The notes: a model not told the origin generated them from the sequence alone. Shown: positions 54,718 to 64,000, counted from the stretch's first letter. The stretch is 64,000 nucleotides of DNA from Auricularia sp. M13 (GCA_037042915.1 CM073204.1:868001-932000), one strand, 5' to 3'. Translations and numbers: made by a program.

Positions 54718-54990
54718 TAACCGGGCGTGGCGCTATTGCTGATATTGTACTTGGAGTTATACTATACGAGTAAGTAATCAAAGATTAGAATGTTACTGAC
54801 GCCATCCTGTTGTACTGTCCAGGCCGGAGTTGTTGGCGGAAACTATCAGTGCTCCCGTCCGCTCCGCCGGTATAAGGGAGCACTGATTCAGTAGTGTCTT
54901 CGTCCCGTAGACTAGGCGGAAACGAGGTTCAGCGGAATCGGGGAATTCCGCTGATCCCGCTATTGCTCCTGACCGCGACCTTGCTCGGCA

Positions 54991-55915
54991 ATGGCTCATG
55001 GACTCGCCGACGAAACTCTCGATCTGATACTGGCATATGCGCTCAGGATCCCTGCTGAAATCTTCTTGGACGTGTCAAGCCCGCAGATATCGTCAGCTGC
55101 TCATCATCAATACGCAAAATCAGCCGTTTTGCTCGTGTGCAAGCGCTGGATGCGCATAGCAACGCCCTTACTGTACGAGACGGTCATTTTGCGCTCTGTC
55201 TCGCAGGCGCAAGCGCTTTCAGCGGCGCTTATCCAGGCGCCGGACTGCGCGCCGTTCCTCAAACGGCTTCGTCTCGACGGCGGTTTCGGCCCTGCGCTCG
55301 GGATGATACTACGCGCTGCTACGGACCTTCACGACCTGCACATATCCCTTCTCTTGACCCCCAAGGATAATATCAAGGCGATGTGCGCAGCCCTGCCAGC
55401 GATCAACCCTTCACGGTTTAGTCTTACGGTGCCACCGATGTTCACGAAGATGATCAAGAATATGGTAACAGTGCTGGGATCCATCCAGGCGTCTGCAAAT
55501 ACCTGGACCAACCTTGTGTGCTTTCTCATTGCCAAATCTACGCATTCGCCCGGCACTGATCAGCGAGTCACAGACGACTTTGGTTGTAGCGTACGACGCT
55601 TTGGTGAAGACGGAAGTTACCAACGCGCTCTTCGCGATGCCAAACATTCGGGCCGTTCATCTGAAAGGCCCTGTTCATACCATCAGCCGGCTCGAAGATG
55701 TCCTTCGACGATGGCCGGACTGTAAGCTCCACATACGATACGAAAATATCTCAACATACGACAAGGAGTACACCGATGCGTTTTTGCTCACGCACGCGAA
55801 GCAGCTAGTTATTCATCACAACTATGCCGAGTGAGTACCGCCGCAAGTGGAATCTCCTGGCATTTGATTTTGCGTTCTTATTATTGTCCACAGGTGGGAG
55901 GTTTCCGACGCTTGA
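54991..55915 (+). CDS. F-box-like protein (copy 4, N-terminal half only)
   Basis: Exons 54991-55515 and 55574-55830 are certain. A short third exon 55894-55915 would add EWEVSDA before the stop; without it the frame stops at 55834. The product is ~267 residues. MAHGLADETLDLILAYALRIP and VLLVCKRWMRIATPLLYETV are the F-box-like module. TTLVVAYDALVKTEVTNALF begins exon 2, which is 257 bases long as in copies 1 and 2. The second module and leucine-rich half of the long copies are missing downstream, so this looks like a 3'-truncated paralogue that still codes for the first module. Confidence 0.78.
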
Positions 55916-56145
55916 AACCTGTACTCCAACTTGAAGCCGCTCCTTCCGGCCCTATTGCGCGACCTGCATGCTTACGACACCTCGGTGATATTCATCCGCG
56001 GCCATCCAGCAAGCAGATGAAGGCTAGTCCTGGTCCAGTTCACGCCATACAGTATATAACGTCATGCATCGTCTTCAGCGCACGCGCGTTCCCCGGTTCT
56101 GTCTTCTCTTTCCGTCTTCAAATTTGCGACCCTTCTTTCCTTTGC

Positions 56146-56492
56146 ATGGCTCTTTCTTCATTCAAGAGCCTTCTTTCTTTCGTGCTGCTCGCTAGTGCAG
56201 TTCAGGCCGGGACTTACTCCGACCGATTTTCCACGCCCGCGCCCCATAACGCTTTAATAGTCACTCGTCGTCTTAAAAATGGACCCATTAACATGGGGGT
56301 AACTCGTACGTCTGCACTGTCTGAGCCTCGAAAGCGTCCGCCCTGATTGTTTTCTCTTAGGCCAACTGGGCATCTGACGCGCTGCTGAACTTCACGGGCA
56401 TCGATACTGGTGGCGCCGAGGATGGCACGCTGGGCGGCCAGCTCAGCGAGCTCTTCGAGTTCGAGCAGAAGCAGCGCAACTTGAAGGTGTAG
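56146..56492 (+). CDS. Small secreted protein of unknown family
   Basis: Two exons (56146-56298, 56361-56492) give 94 residues. A clear signal peptide (MALSSFKSLLSFVLLASAVQA) is followed by GTYSDRFSTPAPHNALIV, RRLKNGPINMG, WASDALLNFTGIDTGG and ELFEFEQKQRN. No cysteines occur in the mature part and no known domain was recognised. One N-glycosylation site (NFT) is possible. The stop follows LKV, and the same GTGTAG could instead be a splice donor to a further exon after ~56550, so the C-terminus is uncertain. Confidence 0.6.
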
Positions 56493-56714
56493 TACGAATG
56501 GTTGCTCCCGGGAAGATCGGGGCTCCTGTTGCGCGTGGTCAACTAGGAACGGCGAGCTTCGTGGAGCCAAAATCATATCACAGGATACTTGTAGGCGGTT
56601 ATCAGCATCACGGAGAAATGTCATCCATCTCCCCAATGTGTGAGGATCCCCTTCGAGATCTCATCAAGGCGCCCGCAGCGCTGACGCATCGGGACCGACC
56701 CCTGGCAGGCGCAG

Positions 56715-56721
56715 TATAAAT
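56715..56721 (+). promoter_or_regulatory. TATA box of the 56.8 kb secreted-protein gene
   Basis: TATAAAT lies 78 bases before the ATG. Similar position to the box of the paralogue at 57.9 kb. Confidence 0.6.
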
Positions 56722-56792
56722 TCACGGCGCATGAGTTCGACGGACCTCCAGGAATCAACTCGCCCTCATCAGCCAAACCACCGCAGTCGAAA

Positions 56793-57073
56793 ATGCTCGC
56801 TCCCCGCGCCCTCGTCCTTGCGATTGCCGCTCTTGCCAGCGCTGTCGTCGCTGTCCCCGCCGGAGAGGCCCAGCAGCTCGACGCGCGCGTCGCCAAGTGC
56901 AACTCTGCTACGTACGGTCCCTGTGAGTCGGGCAGCTGGCTGTATCGCTGTGTTCTGTCTGTAGTAGACTAACACGTACTTCAGACACCTGCCCGGGCGC
57001 GTGCTGCAACTGCGACGGCCTCGGTGGCCCGGGATGCCTCGGCACTGACCTCAAGTGCTACTGCATTGCGTGA
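56793..57073 (+). CDS. Small secreted eight-cysteine protein (copy A)
   Basis: Two exons (56793-56922, 56985-57073; phase 1 intron) encode 72 residues. The signal peptide MLAPRALVLAIAALASAVVA precedes a short linker and a compact Cys-rich end. The spacing is C-x9-C-x3-CC-x-C-x7-C-x6-C-x-C (YTCPGACCNCDG ... GCLGTDLKCYC). The intron splits the Tyr just before TCPGACC, as in copy B. The size and even cysteine count suggest a disulfide-stabilised secreted peptide. Function is unknown; it could be an effector, antimicrobial or cell-surface component. Confidence 0.85.
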
Positions 57074-57867
57074 GAGCGCGGAGAGAGTGTTTGCGTTGTT
57101 GATCGAACCCAAATATTATACTACGGCGCTTCGTCTAACAGATTAAATTTTGGCTTTCGTCTCAGAGATAAATCTCCTTTCTCGAGCAGCGGATTAGTTG
57201 CGCCTTCCGCAGTCGCCCGCGGCGCCGAGTTCAGTTATTTGCTATCTCAATCATCGGACAGCTGACGTCCGAGTTACTTCATATTATTTGCGCAGCAAGG
57301 ATAAAAGATCTCCGAGGCAAACACCAGCAGAGATAATGTGACCACGTCGCGATGCAACGCTCGTTGGTCGTCCAGCCTTGGGTAACGCGTCCTCTTATCC
57401 AAAGTGTGCCTTACTCGCGGAACTCTGCACAATTTGTGTGCTACACGTGCTGGGATAACCAGAATACCAAGATCCTGTCATTTCGGATTGCCCTCGGAAC
57501 GATTTCAGCGATGACACAGGATAGTGATGCGCCACCAGGGCCATCACGCGCCATTCCCAGCACTGCACTTTCGCGGCATAGACTTTGCACAAGCATCGAT
57601 TGCGCCATCCCTTCGCGCCGTTGTCGCCGCGGAGCGCATCAGCGCGCGTTCAAGACGTGAGTCGCGCGTCTGCAATGGGGCAAGGACTTAAGCTCCGGAA
57701 TTAGTCGCAGATACTCCATCAGTCCGCGTCCTGTCAGATGTTCCATCAACGCTTGGCCGTGTGCGCAGCGCCAAGAAACCGAGCGCATTGAAAGTGTATA
57801 AAAGTGCGCGGGTTTTGCGCTGGGAGGAGCCCCACTCACATCGTCAAGTCAGCCAGCCTCCTCGACA
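57074..57867. other. Intergenic region between the two eight-cysteine genes
   Basis: 3' flank of copy A and promoter of copy B. The 102-codon frame 57352-57660 has no recognisable features. Confidence 0.5.
57797..57803 (+). promoter_or_regulatory. TATA box of the 57.9 kb secreted-protein gene
   Basis: TATAAAA lies 71 bases before the ATG. Confidence 0.65.
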
Positions 57868-58119
57868 ATGTTCGCTCCCCGTGCCGTCGTCCTCGCCCTC
57901 GTTGCCCTCGCTGGCGCCGTCGCCGCCGCGCCCCAGTCGCTCCCTCCGCGCACCTGCACGGCGCCCAACTGGCCGGTAACCTGTGAGTAGTATTGCACAG
58001 AGCAGGAGATGTATCTTGTGTGTTAACGGCTTTGCATAGATACGTGCCCCGGCGCGTGCTGCGTCTGCGACGGCGGCCTCCCTGGCTGCCTAGCCGACAA
58101 GTGCTACTGCCTCGTCTAA
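57868..58119 (+). CDS. Small secreted eight-cysteine protein (copy B)
   Basis: Two exons (57868-57982, 58040-58119; phase 1 intron) encode 64 residues. The signal peptide MFAPRAVVLALVALAGAVAA is followed by C-x10-C-x3-CC-x-C-x6-C-x4-C-x-C (YTCPGACCVCDGGLPGC ... KCYC). It is a tandem paralogue of copy A, 0.8 kb away, with the same intron position and similar TATA placement. Its signal peptide is closest to that of the dead copy at 3.7 kb. Function unknown. Confidence 0.85.
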
Positions 58120-59123
58120 ATTCGCTGAGATGTTGAGACCCGAGATTTCGTTGTAATAATCTACCGTATACACACAGTCTTTGGGATTATTTTGCTTCTC
58201 TGGTCTGCTTGCTTTTCTCTGAAGGAGTTCAAGCCTGTCGAGAACATCCGTCTTCAAGCTGAGCGCGCGTGAGCTGTGCCTGGAGATTTGTTGTCGCTAA
58301 TATCCCGGAGATAATCTACCTGTGGACCAAGCAATTTTGTTCCACGGTGATTGAAACTTTCAAAGAAAACTGCGGAATTCGGATGCGCTGAAATTGAAAT
58401 GCGATGTTGGAACTGGCCCAGCTGCCGGCAAATTGCGACACTTCTTGGCCTATGACCTTCATTGTCTTGCAAAGCTGGATTATGTTCAGACTGGATCTGC
58501 GGCTCATTCACGCGCTATTATATCTCGAGACGGTCATCGGCATCCAAAGAATGCATTGCCACAGTTCAGGACTTTCCGACTGCATCGCTCTTCTGCTTGT
58601 CGACGCCTTCGCTGGTGCCAATGGGTCTCTTCGCCCGCGCGTAGCCAGCCAACAAGTGTTCATTGACCTATTTTTTCTCGAAACCGTCTATGCGCCTGAC
58701 AGTTGCTCGGAGTGCCAGGAATCGCGGCTTCACCCCCACGCGGTGATAGTAATACAGACCACCCTCAGGCTTCCACGAATACGCTACACGACACCAGGGG
58801 TGAATAGCTATTTGTGTAAGTACGCCCCTGATGAGGACCTAATGCAGGAATTCTGGCGCAACACCTGGCATATTGTTCAATCAGCTTCATCATTACAATG
58901 GGAGAGTGTGGGTCCTTCTTACTTAGGTCCTTCAGAGCGCCTATTTAGTTCTTATCTTACCTCGCAGCTATGTTAAATTTGCTTTACACTAGCGCCGAAG
59001 CGTTGAATGCAAGAGGCGGACTTGGTTTCTGTGAGCAAAATCATCATAATGGCGACAATGAGTTGAGGTGTCTTCGTGATCTGAGCTAAACATCGTACAC
59101 GATGGTATGTAACTAACCAAAAA
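58120..59123. other. Region between the secreted-protein gene and the monooxygenase gene
   Basis: Apart from the unassigned 190-codon frame at 58404-58976, no feature was recognised. Confidence 0.45.
58404..58976 (+). CDS. Unassigned open frame, 190 codons (doubtful gene)
   Basis: An uninterrupted ATG-stop frame in an otherwise gene-free kilobase. The translation has several hydrophobic stretches (LHALLYLETVIG is not a clear membrane span) but no known motif, and no intron signals support or refute it. Antisense frames are equally open at its 5' end. I list it only because of its length. Confidence 0.2.
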   Translation: MLELAQLPANCDTSWPMTFIVLQSWIMFRLDLRLIHALLYLETVIGIQRMHCHSSGLSDCIALLLVDAFAGANGSLRPRVASQQVFIDLFFLETVYAPDSCSECQESRLHPHAVIVIQTTLRLPRIRYTTPGVNSYLCKYAPDEDLMQEFWRNTWHIVQSASSLQWESVGPSYLGPSERLFSSYLTSQLC

Positions 59124-60305
59124 TCAATCCTTGTCAAGGTTACCCGTATGCGCCACCTCCCCGTGCGAGATCAGGGCTTCAGCAGCCTTCTCGGTAAACA
59201 TCGCCTTCTTCAAGCGCGTCTCCGTCTCCTCCGCGTCGATTTTGGCCAGTGGCGCCATTTCCTTCTCCGCCTCAGCGATGGCCGCCTCTATTTCCGCCTT
59301 GGGCTTTCCGCGCGTGGCCACAATGGCCTCGCCGATTTTGAGCGCGCCGAGCATCGCAACGTTGGCGCCCTTGCCCGCGAACGGCGTCATGAGGTACGCC
59401 GCGTCGCCGATGATCGTGACGCCGTTGCGGTGCGGCCAGGAGTGGCCAACGGGGAGCATGTACAGCGGGCGTGGAATGACGGAGTCGGGCTCTCCGACGC
59501 GCACGAGGTCGGTGATCCACGGCGCCCAGCCGTCGAAATGCGCGAGGAGGGTTGAGACAGCGTTCTCAGGGTTGGCGCAGAGCCGGACGTACTCCTCTTC
59601 GTCGTCGCTGAGGATCCAGCAGTACGCACGGATGCGGCCGACGCTGTTGCGCTGCGCGTAGAGCCCTCGGAAATTGTCGAACGCGTACACGGCGCCGAGG
59701 CCGACACGCTTGGCGAGCTCGGGGTGCGCGGTCTCCTCCCACGCGATCTCGATGCCGTTGCAGCGCGTGTAGGCCGCCTTCGCGTCGGACACGAGCGGCC
59801 GCACGCGCGAGCGCCCGCCGTCGGCGCCGACGAGCAGGTCCACGACCGTCTTCTCGCCATTCGCGAAGGTAATCTCCCACTCGTCCGACGTGGAGCCGGC
59901 GAGCGGCGCGGCGGAGACGAAGGCGTGTCCCCACTTGATGCTACCTGCGGGCGCGGCGTCGACGAGGATCTTGCGCAACGCCGTGCGGTCGATCTCGGGC
60001 CGCGCGTGCCACTCCTCGTCGGGCGGCGGCGCCCACGCGAATACCGTCTCGCCCTTGTGGTTTACGAGCGTCATCTCCTGGCCCTCCGGCCGCGCGTGCT
60101 TCTCGAATGCTTCCCAGACGCCCGCGGCCTTCAGCGCGGCCTGCCCGGACTTGGGGTGCAGGTCGAGCGAGCCGCCCAGCTTCGCGCGCGAGGAGAACTC
60201 GTCGTCGCGCTCGTAGACCGTCGCTGGGATGTTGTGGCGCGCGAGCACGTTCAGTAGGGTGAGTCCCGAGGGGCCTGCGCCGATGATTGCAATGCGAGTC
60301 GACAT
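59124..60305 (-). CDS. FAD-dependent monooxygenase (TetX/aromatic hydroxylase type)
   Basis: A single-exon gene of 393 residues from the ATG giving MSTRIAIIGAGPSG; an upstream in-frame ATG at 60338 would add 11 residues. The N-terminal GAGPSGLTLLNVLAR is the dinucleotide-binding Rossmann motif. VYERDDEFSSR binds the ribose, VGADGGRSRVR is the DG motif, and IIGDAAYLMTPFAGKGANVAM is the GD motif that contacts FAD and NAD(P)H. The layout fits class A flavoprotein monooxygenases of the TetX-like group, which hydroxylate aromatic or polyketide-like compounds. The substrate is unknown and no biosynthetic cluster surrounds it. The lack of introns is unlike most neighbouring genes. Confidence 0.9.
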   Translation of the reverse strand: MSTRIAIIGAGPSGLTLLNVLARHNIPATVYERDDEFSSRAKLGGSLDLHPKSGQAALKAAGVWEAFEKHARPEGQEMTLVNHKGETVFAWAPPPDEEWHARPEIDRTALRKILVDAAPAGSIKWGHAFVSAAPLAGSTSDEWEITFANGEKTVVDLLVGADGGRSRVRPLVSDAKAAYTRCNGIEIAWEETAHPELAKRVGLGAVYAFDNFRGLYAQRNSVGRIRAYCWILSDDEEEYVRLCANPENAVSTLLAHFDGWAPWITDLVRVGEPDSVIPRPLYMLPVGHSWPHRNGVTIIGDAAYLMTPFAGKGANVAMLGALKIGEAIVATRGKPKAEIEAAIAEAEKEMAPLAKIDAEETETRLKKAMFTEKAAEALISHGEVAHTGNLDKD

Positions 60306-61043
60306 GTTCAGAAGGGTGTGTGCAAGGCGAATGGACATGCAGTAGTTGTGGGAACCTCTGTCATCCGCGAGCGTTCCCCTTTATACTACCAGTTTTTTGC
60401 ACCGAGTCGCCGGTGCTGCGTACTTGCTTTGTCAGATATGGCGAATCCTGCTCAGAGCTATTATCTGATATCTGAGTTGCCGGTGGACTCGTGGAGTGTG
60501 CTGACAACTTGCGTTGATTGCCGGGGGTTTCGGGACCATTACGGCAACCAGAATGCGTGTCTCCCTGCCGGATACACTCTGAACGGTCCAAGAAAGCGAT
60601 CATTACGGGCTCCTGTGACTGGGCCGCTCTGGGCCTGAATAAGCAATAACTTGACAATGACGAGTAAGTGCGACAAGCTGGGCCTGCTTATATAAGCCAA
60701 CATACCTTCACGACGACAAGACGAGCTCGCAATTGCTGATCAGCTCACATTTCCTGGATTGCCTCTATTCAAAGTAAGTAAGTAGAGACGCAGTCATCCA
60801 CATTGATTTTGTTACCCTAATTTCCCGCAAGTGAACCGGGTGCGTTGAGGCAAATCCTCCGAACTAAGCACTACTCTGAACAACAGTCAGAAGTCCATAT
60901 CACTCTTCCTAAGGAATATCCTGGCCAATATGCTCTTAATCAAGGCCTGGGAGAGAGCGTGCTTCCCATTGAACAGGACTACAGGAAGCTGCATCAACGA
61001 AAATTAGGGAACACTGAATAGCTTGGTTCGCAGTCGATTATAT
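60306..61043. other. Promoter region of the monooxygenase gene and left flank of the LTR element
   Basis: Frames of up to ~106 codons occur on both strands without recognisable features. The last four bases, ATAT (61040-61043), are repeated after the right LTR. Confidence 0.5.
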
Positions 61044-61423
61044 TGTATGGCATGCTTTGCGTGCAGCCTGCGAACCGTGCTAGTACGGAGGTAGCGACTG
61101 TTGCCACCGACCAGTAGCGTACCTCGGACCCGGTATCCCCATCTCCCCGTTGTTCCCATAGCAGTATGACTCGCTGGTGACTCGGAATGAGTCACCATGA
61201 CTCCCTTTTCGTGTATATAAGGCTCTCTGAGCCATCTCAGTTCAGCATTCAATTGATCCCCCAGTTCGGCAGACCAAACAGTAGCTCCGCGAGGGCGCAA
61301 GCGCCCTCGCTTCTCAGATCGCGGCCACAGCACAAGAAAGCATTCAAGATTATCACTTATCTTCAATTGAGTCGGCGGCTGTCAAGCTCGAATCCCTGTC
61401 TCTGCAAAATTCTGATTCATACA
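61044..61423 (+). repeat. 5' LTR of the non-autonomous element
   Basis: 380 bases. TATATAAG at 61214-61221 is a likely promoter element. It includes the GAGGGCGCAAGCGCCCTC palindrome near 61292. Confidence 0.92.
61214..61221 (+). promoter_or_regulatory. TATA element in the LTR
   Basis: TATATAAG within the 5' LTR; the same sequence is in the 3' LTR at 63596-63603. It would set the start of the element's transcript. Confidence 0.6.
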
Positions 61424-61484
61424 TATTGGTGACCACCCACCAGGGATTCAGAAAGCGGACCGCCCAGAGAGGAGAACCAGACGA

Positions 61485-63476
61485 ATGTCAAGAGCCTTAT
61501 CATTCGATGGCGAGAGTGACGACATCGCTCAGTTCCTAGCTGCATACAATAGGCACGCGAATGCGCTCCGGCTCAGTGCAGCCGACAAGATCGAGTACAT
61601 CGTCGATTGCGTAGCGCCACATATCCATCAGGCCATATTCAACTTTCCGGAGTATCACCGCACATACCATACGCACGATGCAGCCACCGAGGCTTGGGAG
61701 TCGCTTCAGCAGCGCATGCTAGACGTGTTCGGCATATCATCCAGTCCAAATTCCGCGAAGGCACACACAGAAAGCCACACAGACGTTACATCCAGTAATT
61801 GCAGTGAAACTTCTCCGATTCTTGAAAGCTACGAACCTGCGCCGCATTATGGCGCAGCGGCGGCGACGACGAGCATACCACAGAAACACGAGAGCGCAGA
61901 TCTTGTACAGCCACAGCGGACCGTGCAGTGCCGGATCGGCGGGCGCGTTTTGCACGCAATCTTCGCAGACACCACGCGGCTCAATCTCATCTCAGAGGAT
62001 GTCTGGAAATTGTGCCAGCACCACTCTATCAATCTAGTGCCATCTGAGCACTTCCTTAGAACGATGGCAGTCTCCGTTGAAGTTGAAATAGCCGGCATTC
62101 CGATGCCGCTCCAAGCGCAGGTCGTTTCGGGCCTCCCATTCGACATTCTTCTGGGCCAAGCATTTCTCAGAAGTGCACCCGTATCGGTGCAATGGACACG
62201 AGACGGGTCCAGCTTCCTTGTCATTCGCGACAAGCAGGAGGAGCCGCTAGCATTAGCACGAATCCACGATCACACTGCGCTGCGCTTGCATCACAGCGGA
62301 GAAGTTGAGACTGACCTTATCGATTGCCTTGCGAAGCAGAGCCCATGCAAAGTTTATTCGATTTGTCCCAGCGACGCGGACATCATTCCTCCCAGTTCAG
62401 AGATTGGTGTGGGCATCGATTCAAAGTGGCCCGCGGTTGGGTCGAGTCCTCAACAACATATTCCCCGGGATAACGATCAGATTCCATCCCCCTCACCGAA
62501 GACGGCTAGTGTTTTGTCAAGCTCAGTGACGCTGACCCTTGGAATTGGTCTCTCTGGCCTGCACCTAGCGATGTACAAAGCCCGAGCCCAGCAGCAGCAT
62601 TCCCGCAACAGCCTTCATATGACGACACGCACAGACAACTCATTTGCATATTCAATCAACGCAGTAACGGCGATATCTGTACTCGGCATCGACCTGCGAA
62701 GTGCACATGCAGCACAATTTATTGCACAAACGACGCATCGGCCTCTGCAACCGCCATGCACAACTCGTTTAATACAGTCTCATAACACAATTACGCGATG
62801 CGCTCGCAGCGGCGAGTTGCGGAACAAGCTAGCGAGCTTGAAAACGAGGCAGCGAGCCTCCATTCGAGAGAATGAACATGAAGATGGCAGCGAGCCGATC
62901 TTTGAGCGAAGAGAGCCTTCGGTAGGCGATCACAAGAGTTACGAGACCAGAGACGAGCCAGAGAGCTCAGAGCCGAGGCAGAGAGCCTCAAGCATACGCG
63001 ACGGAGATGATGGCAGCGCCGAGCCGCTTGCGTCTCTCCACGATCTTCCGGCGTGTGTTCCGCGGAGTTACAAGGATAGCGACGATCACGAGAGCTCGCA
63101 GATTATTCGGGTTATCCATGATTGCGAGCAGGAGTGGAGAACGGAGCACGAGAGCTCTTCTCCAACCTCAGATCGACAATGTAACTTTGCGGACGTCGCC
63201 GCAACTGCTCGCGCAATTGCAGCGCGAAAGGCATCGTATAGGAAAGCGAATTTAGCATATCCCATCGCCACAAAAACCTCCATTCAGCTTCTTTTCCCCG
63301 ATGCCCATCTCTTTGCCGGGATGCGGTATATCCGCCCAGCAAAAGATCTTCCCGCTCAACCTCCACACAGGATTCAACGGAGACGAGATGACCAGGGACG
63401 GTCATCATTTAAAGTGGCCCGCGGGTGTATGGCACGCTTTGCGTGCAGCCTGCGAACCGTGCTAGTACGGAGGTAG
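61485..63476 (+). CDS. Gag/retropepsin-like protein of the non-autonomous LTR element
   Basis: 663 codons, starting 61 bases after the 5' LTR and stopping inside the 3' LTR. Residues ~1-90 (SFDGESDDIAQFLAAYNRHA ... AWESLQQRMLDVF) resemble the capsid part of retrotransposon gag. Residues ~145-235 look like a retropepsin fold: VQCRIGGRVLHAIFADTT ... LNLISEDVWKL ... GLPFDILLGQAFL. The catalytic D-T/S-G triplet is replaced by A-D-T-T, so proteolytic activity is doubtful. The C-terminal half is charged (many SEP and RREP repeats) and unassigned. No CCHC knuckle was seen. Codons past ~647 are LTR sequence. Confidence 0.75.
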   Translation: MSRALSFDGESDDIAQFLAAYNRHANALRLSAADKIEYIVDCVAPHIHQAIFNFPEYHRTYHTHDAATEAWESLQQRMLDVFGISSSPNSAKAHTESHTDVTSSNCSETSPILESYEPAPHYGAAAATTSIPQKHESADLVQPQRTVQCRIGGRVLHAIFADTTRLNLISEDVWKLCQHHSINLVPSEHFLRTMAVSVEVEIAGIPMPLQAQVVSGLPFDILLGQAFLRSAPVSVQWTRDGSSFLVIRDKQEEPLALARIHDHTALRLHHSGEVETDLIDCLAKQSPCKVYSICPSDADIIPPSSEIGVGIDSKWPAVGSSPQQHIPRDNDQIPSPSPKTASVLSSSVTLTLGIGLSGLHLAMYKARAQQQHSRNSLHMTTRTDNSFAYSINAVTAISVLGIDLRSAHAAQFIAQTTHRPLQPPCTTRLIQSHNTITRCARSGELRNKLASLKTRQRASIRENEHEDGSEPIFERREPSVGDHKSYETRDEPESSEPRQRASSIRDGDDGSAEPLASLHDLPACVPRSYKDSDDHESSQIIRVIHDCEQEWRTEHESSSPTSDRQCNFADVAATARAIAARKASYRKANLAYPIATKTSIQLLFPDAHLFAGMRYIRPAKDLPAQPPHRIQRRRDDQGRSSFKVARGCMARFACSLRTVLVRR

Positions 63477-63805
63477 CGACTGTTGCCACCGACCAGTAGC
63501 GTACCTCGGACCCGGTATCCCCATCTCCCCGTTGTTCCCATAGCAGTATGACTCGCTGGTGACTCGGAATGAGTCACCATGACTCCCTTTTCGTGTATAT
63601 AAGGCTCTCTGAGCCATCTCAGTTCAGCATTCAATTGATCCCCCAGTTCGGCAGACCAAACAGTAGCTCCGCGAGGGCGCAAGCGCCCTCGCTTCTCAGA
63701 TCGCGGCTACAGCACAAGAAAGCATTCAAGATTATCACTTATCTTCAATTGAGTCGGCGGCTGTCAAGCTCGAATCCCTGTCTCTGCAAAATTCTGATTC
63801 ATACA
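63426..63805 (+). repeat. 3' LTR of the non-autonomous element
   Basis: 380 bases, paired with 61044-61423. It contains the last codons and the stop of the element's ORF. Confidence 0.92.
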
Positions 63806-64000
63806 ATATTGCGCTAGTACTACTCTCCTTTGAGAAGTTTGCGCGTAATAGTATGTGGCTTGAGATCACTGTACACCCCTAAACGACTGTCAGCATAAGC
63901 CGTAGCCGGTATCCGCCTCCGTTCACGAGGGGAGAAAGAGAGAATGAAGAAAGCTTACTAGCTATACCAATTGCCATGTTTGAAGGTATAGAGAGTCTGG

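Larger units (their letters stand above)
61044..63805 (+). mobile_element. Non-autonomous LTR retrotransposon (gag/protease-like ORF only)
   Basis: Two 380-base LTRs (61044-61423 and 63426-63805), each starting TG and ending CA, flank a 2.0 kb interior. ATAT is directly repeated outside (61040-61043, 63806-63809). Two base differences between the LTRs were seen (61053/63435, 61326/63708), so the insertion is fairly young. Just inside the left LTR, TGGTGACCACCC is a candidate primer-binding site. The interior encodes one 663-codon frame with gag- and protease-like parts but no RT, RNase H or integrase, so the element must rely on enzymes from another one. Confidence 0.9.

Noticed and set aside
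59724-60257. 177-codon frame antisense to the FAD monooxygenase
   Set aside because: GC-rich shadow frame; the sense gene is well supported by FAD motifs.

Overview
This window is nuclear DNA of a filamentous basidiomycete, most likely an agaricomycete. The coding genes are split by many short GT-AG introns of about 45-80 bases. The genes include expanded F-box-like and BTB families, a Zn2Cys6/fungal_trans regulator, small secreted Cys-rich proteins and several classes of transposon. Nothing bacterial, organellar, CRISPR-like or rRNA/tRNA-like was seen. The exon joins below were worked out by hand from splice signals, reading phase and protein family knowledge. Where several family motifs line up across every junction I consider the model firm.

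Layout. 0-7.9 kb: the 3' end of a dienelactone hydrolase gene, a ZNF207/BuGZ-type zinc-finger gene, a dead small secreted protein gene, a phytanoyl-CoA dioxygenase family gene and a two-finger C2H2 gene. 7.9-10.8 kb: no recognisable gene. 10.8-16.4 kb: one Zn2Cys6 transcription factor with a 2.3 kb intron and a foldback repeat in another intron. 17.8-27.1 kb: two long F-box-like genes, each tail-to-tail with a housekeeping-type gene (an M3 metallopeptidase and a family-8-like glycosyltransferase). 27.9-29.7 kb: a dead and a live copy of a small secreted protein family, head to head. 31.3-32.5 kb: NAD(P)H-hydrate dehydratase. 32.86-47.38 kb: a composite transposon. 47.5-50.2 kb: two more secreted-protein copies on an inverted duplication. 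50.4-60.3 kb: an MDR oxidoreductase, two short F-box-like genes, a BTB gene, three small secreted protein genes and an FAD monooxygenase. 61.0-63.8 kb: a non-autonomous LTR element.

The composite is the most striking structure. A two-gene PIF/Harbinger DNA transposon (Myb/SANT-like helper gene plus DDE transposase, perfect 33-bp terminal inverted repeats, ATT target duplication) has been invaded by a 10.4 kb Ty3/gypsy element. The insertion lies inside the second exon of the helper gene. The 416-bp LTRs differ at only one base that I could see, and CCGGC is duplicated at the junctions. The transposase gene remains open while its helper is broken.

Three paralogous families recur through the window and suggest local duplication and decay: the F-box-like proteins (two full, two half-length), a 'WSG' secreted family (three live, one dead) and an eight-cysteine secreted family (two live, one dead). 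These could serve environmental interaction, but no function can be assigned from sequence alone.
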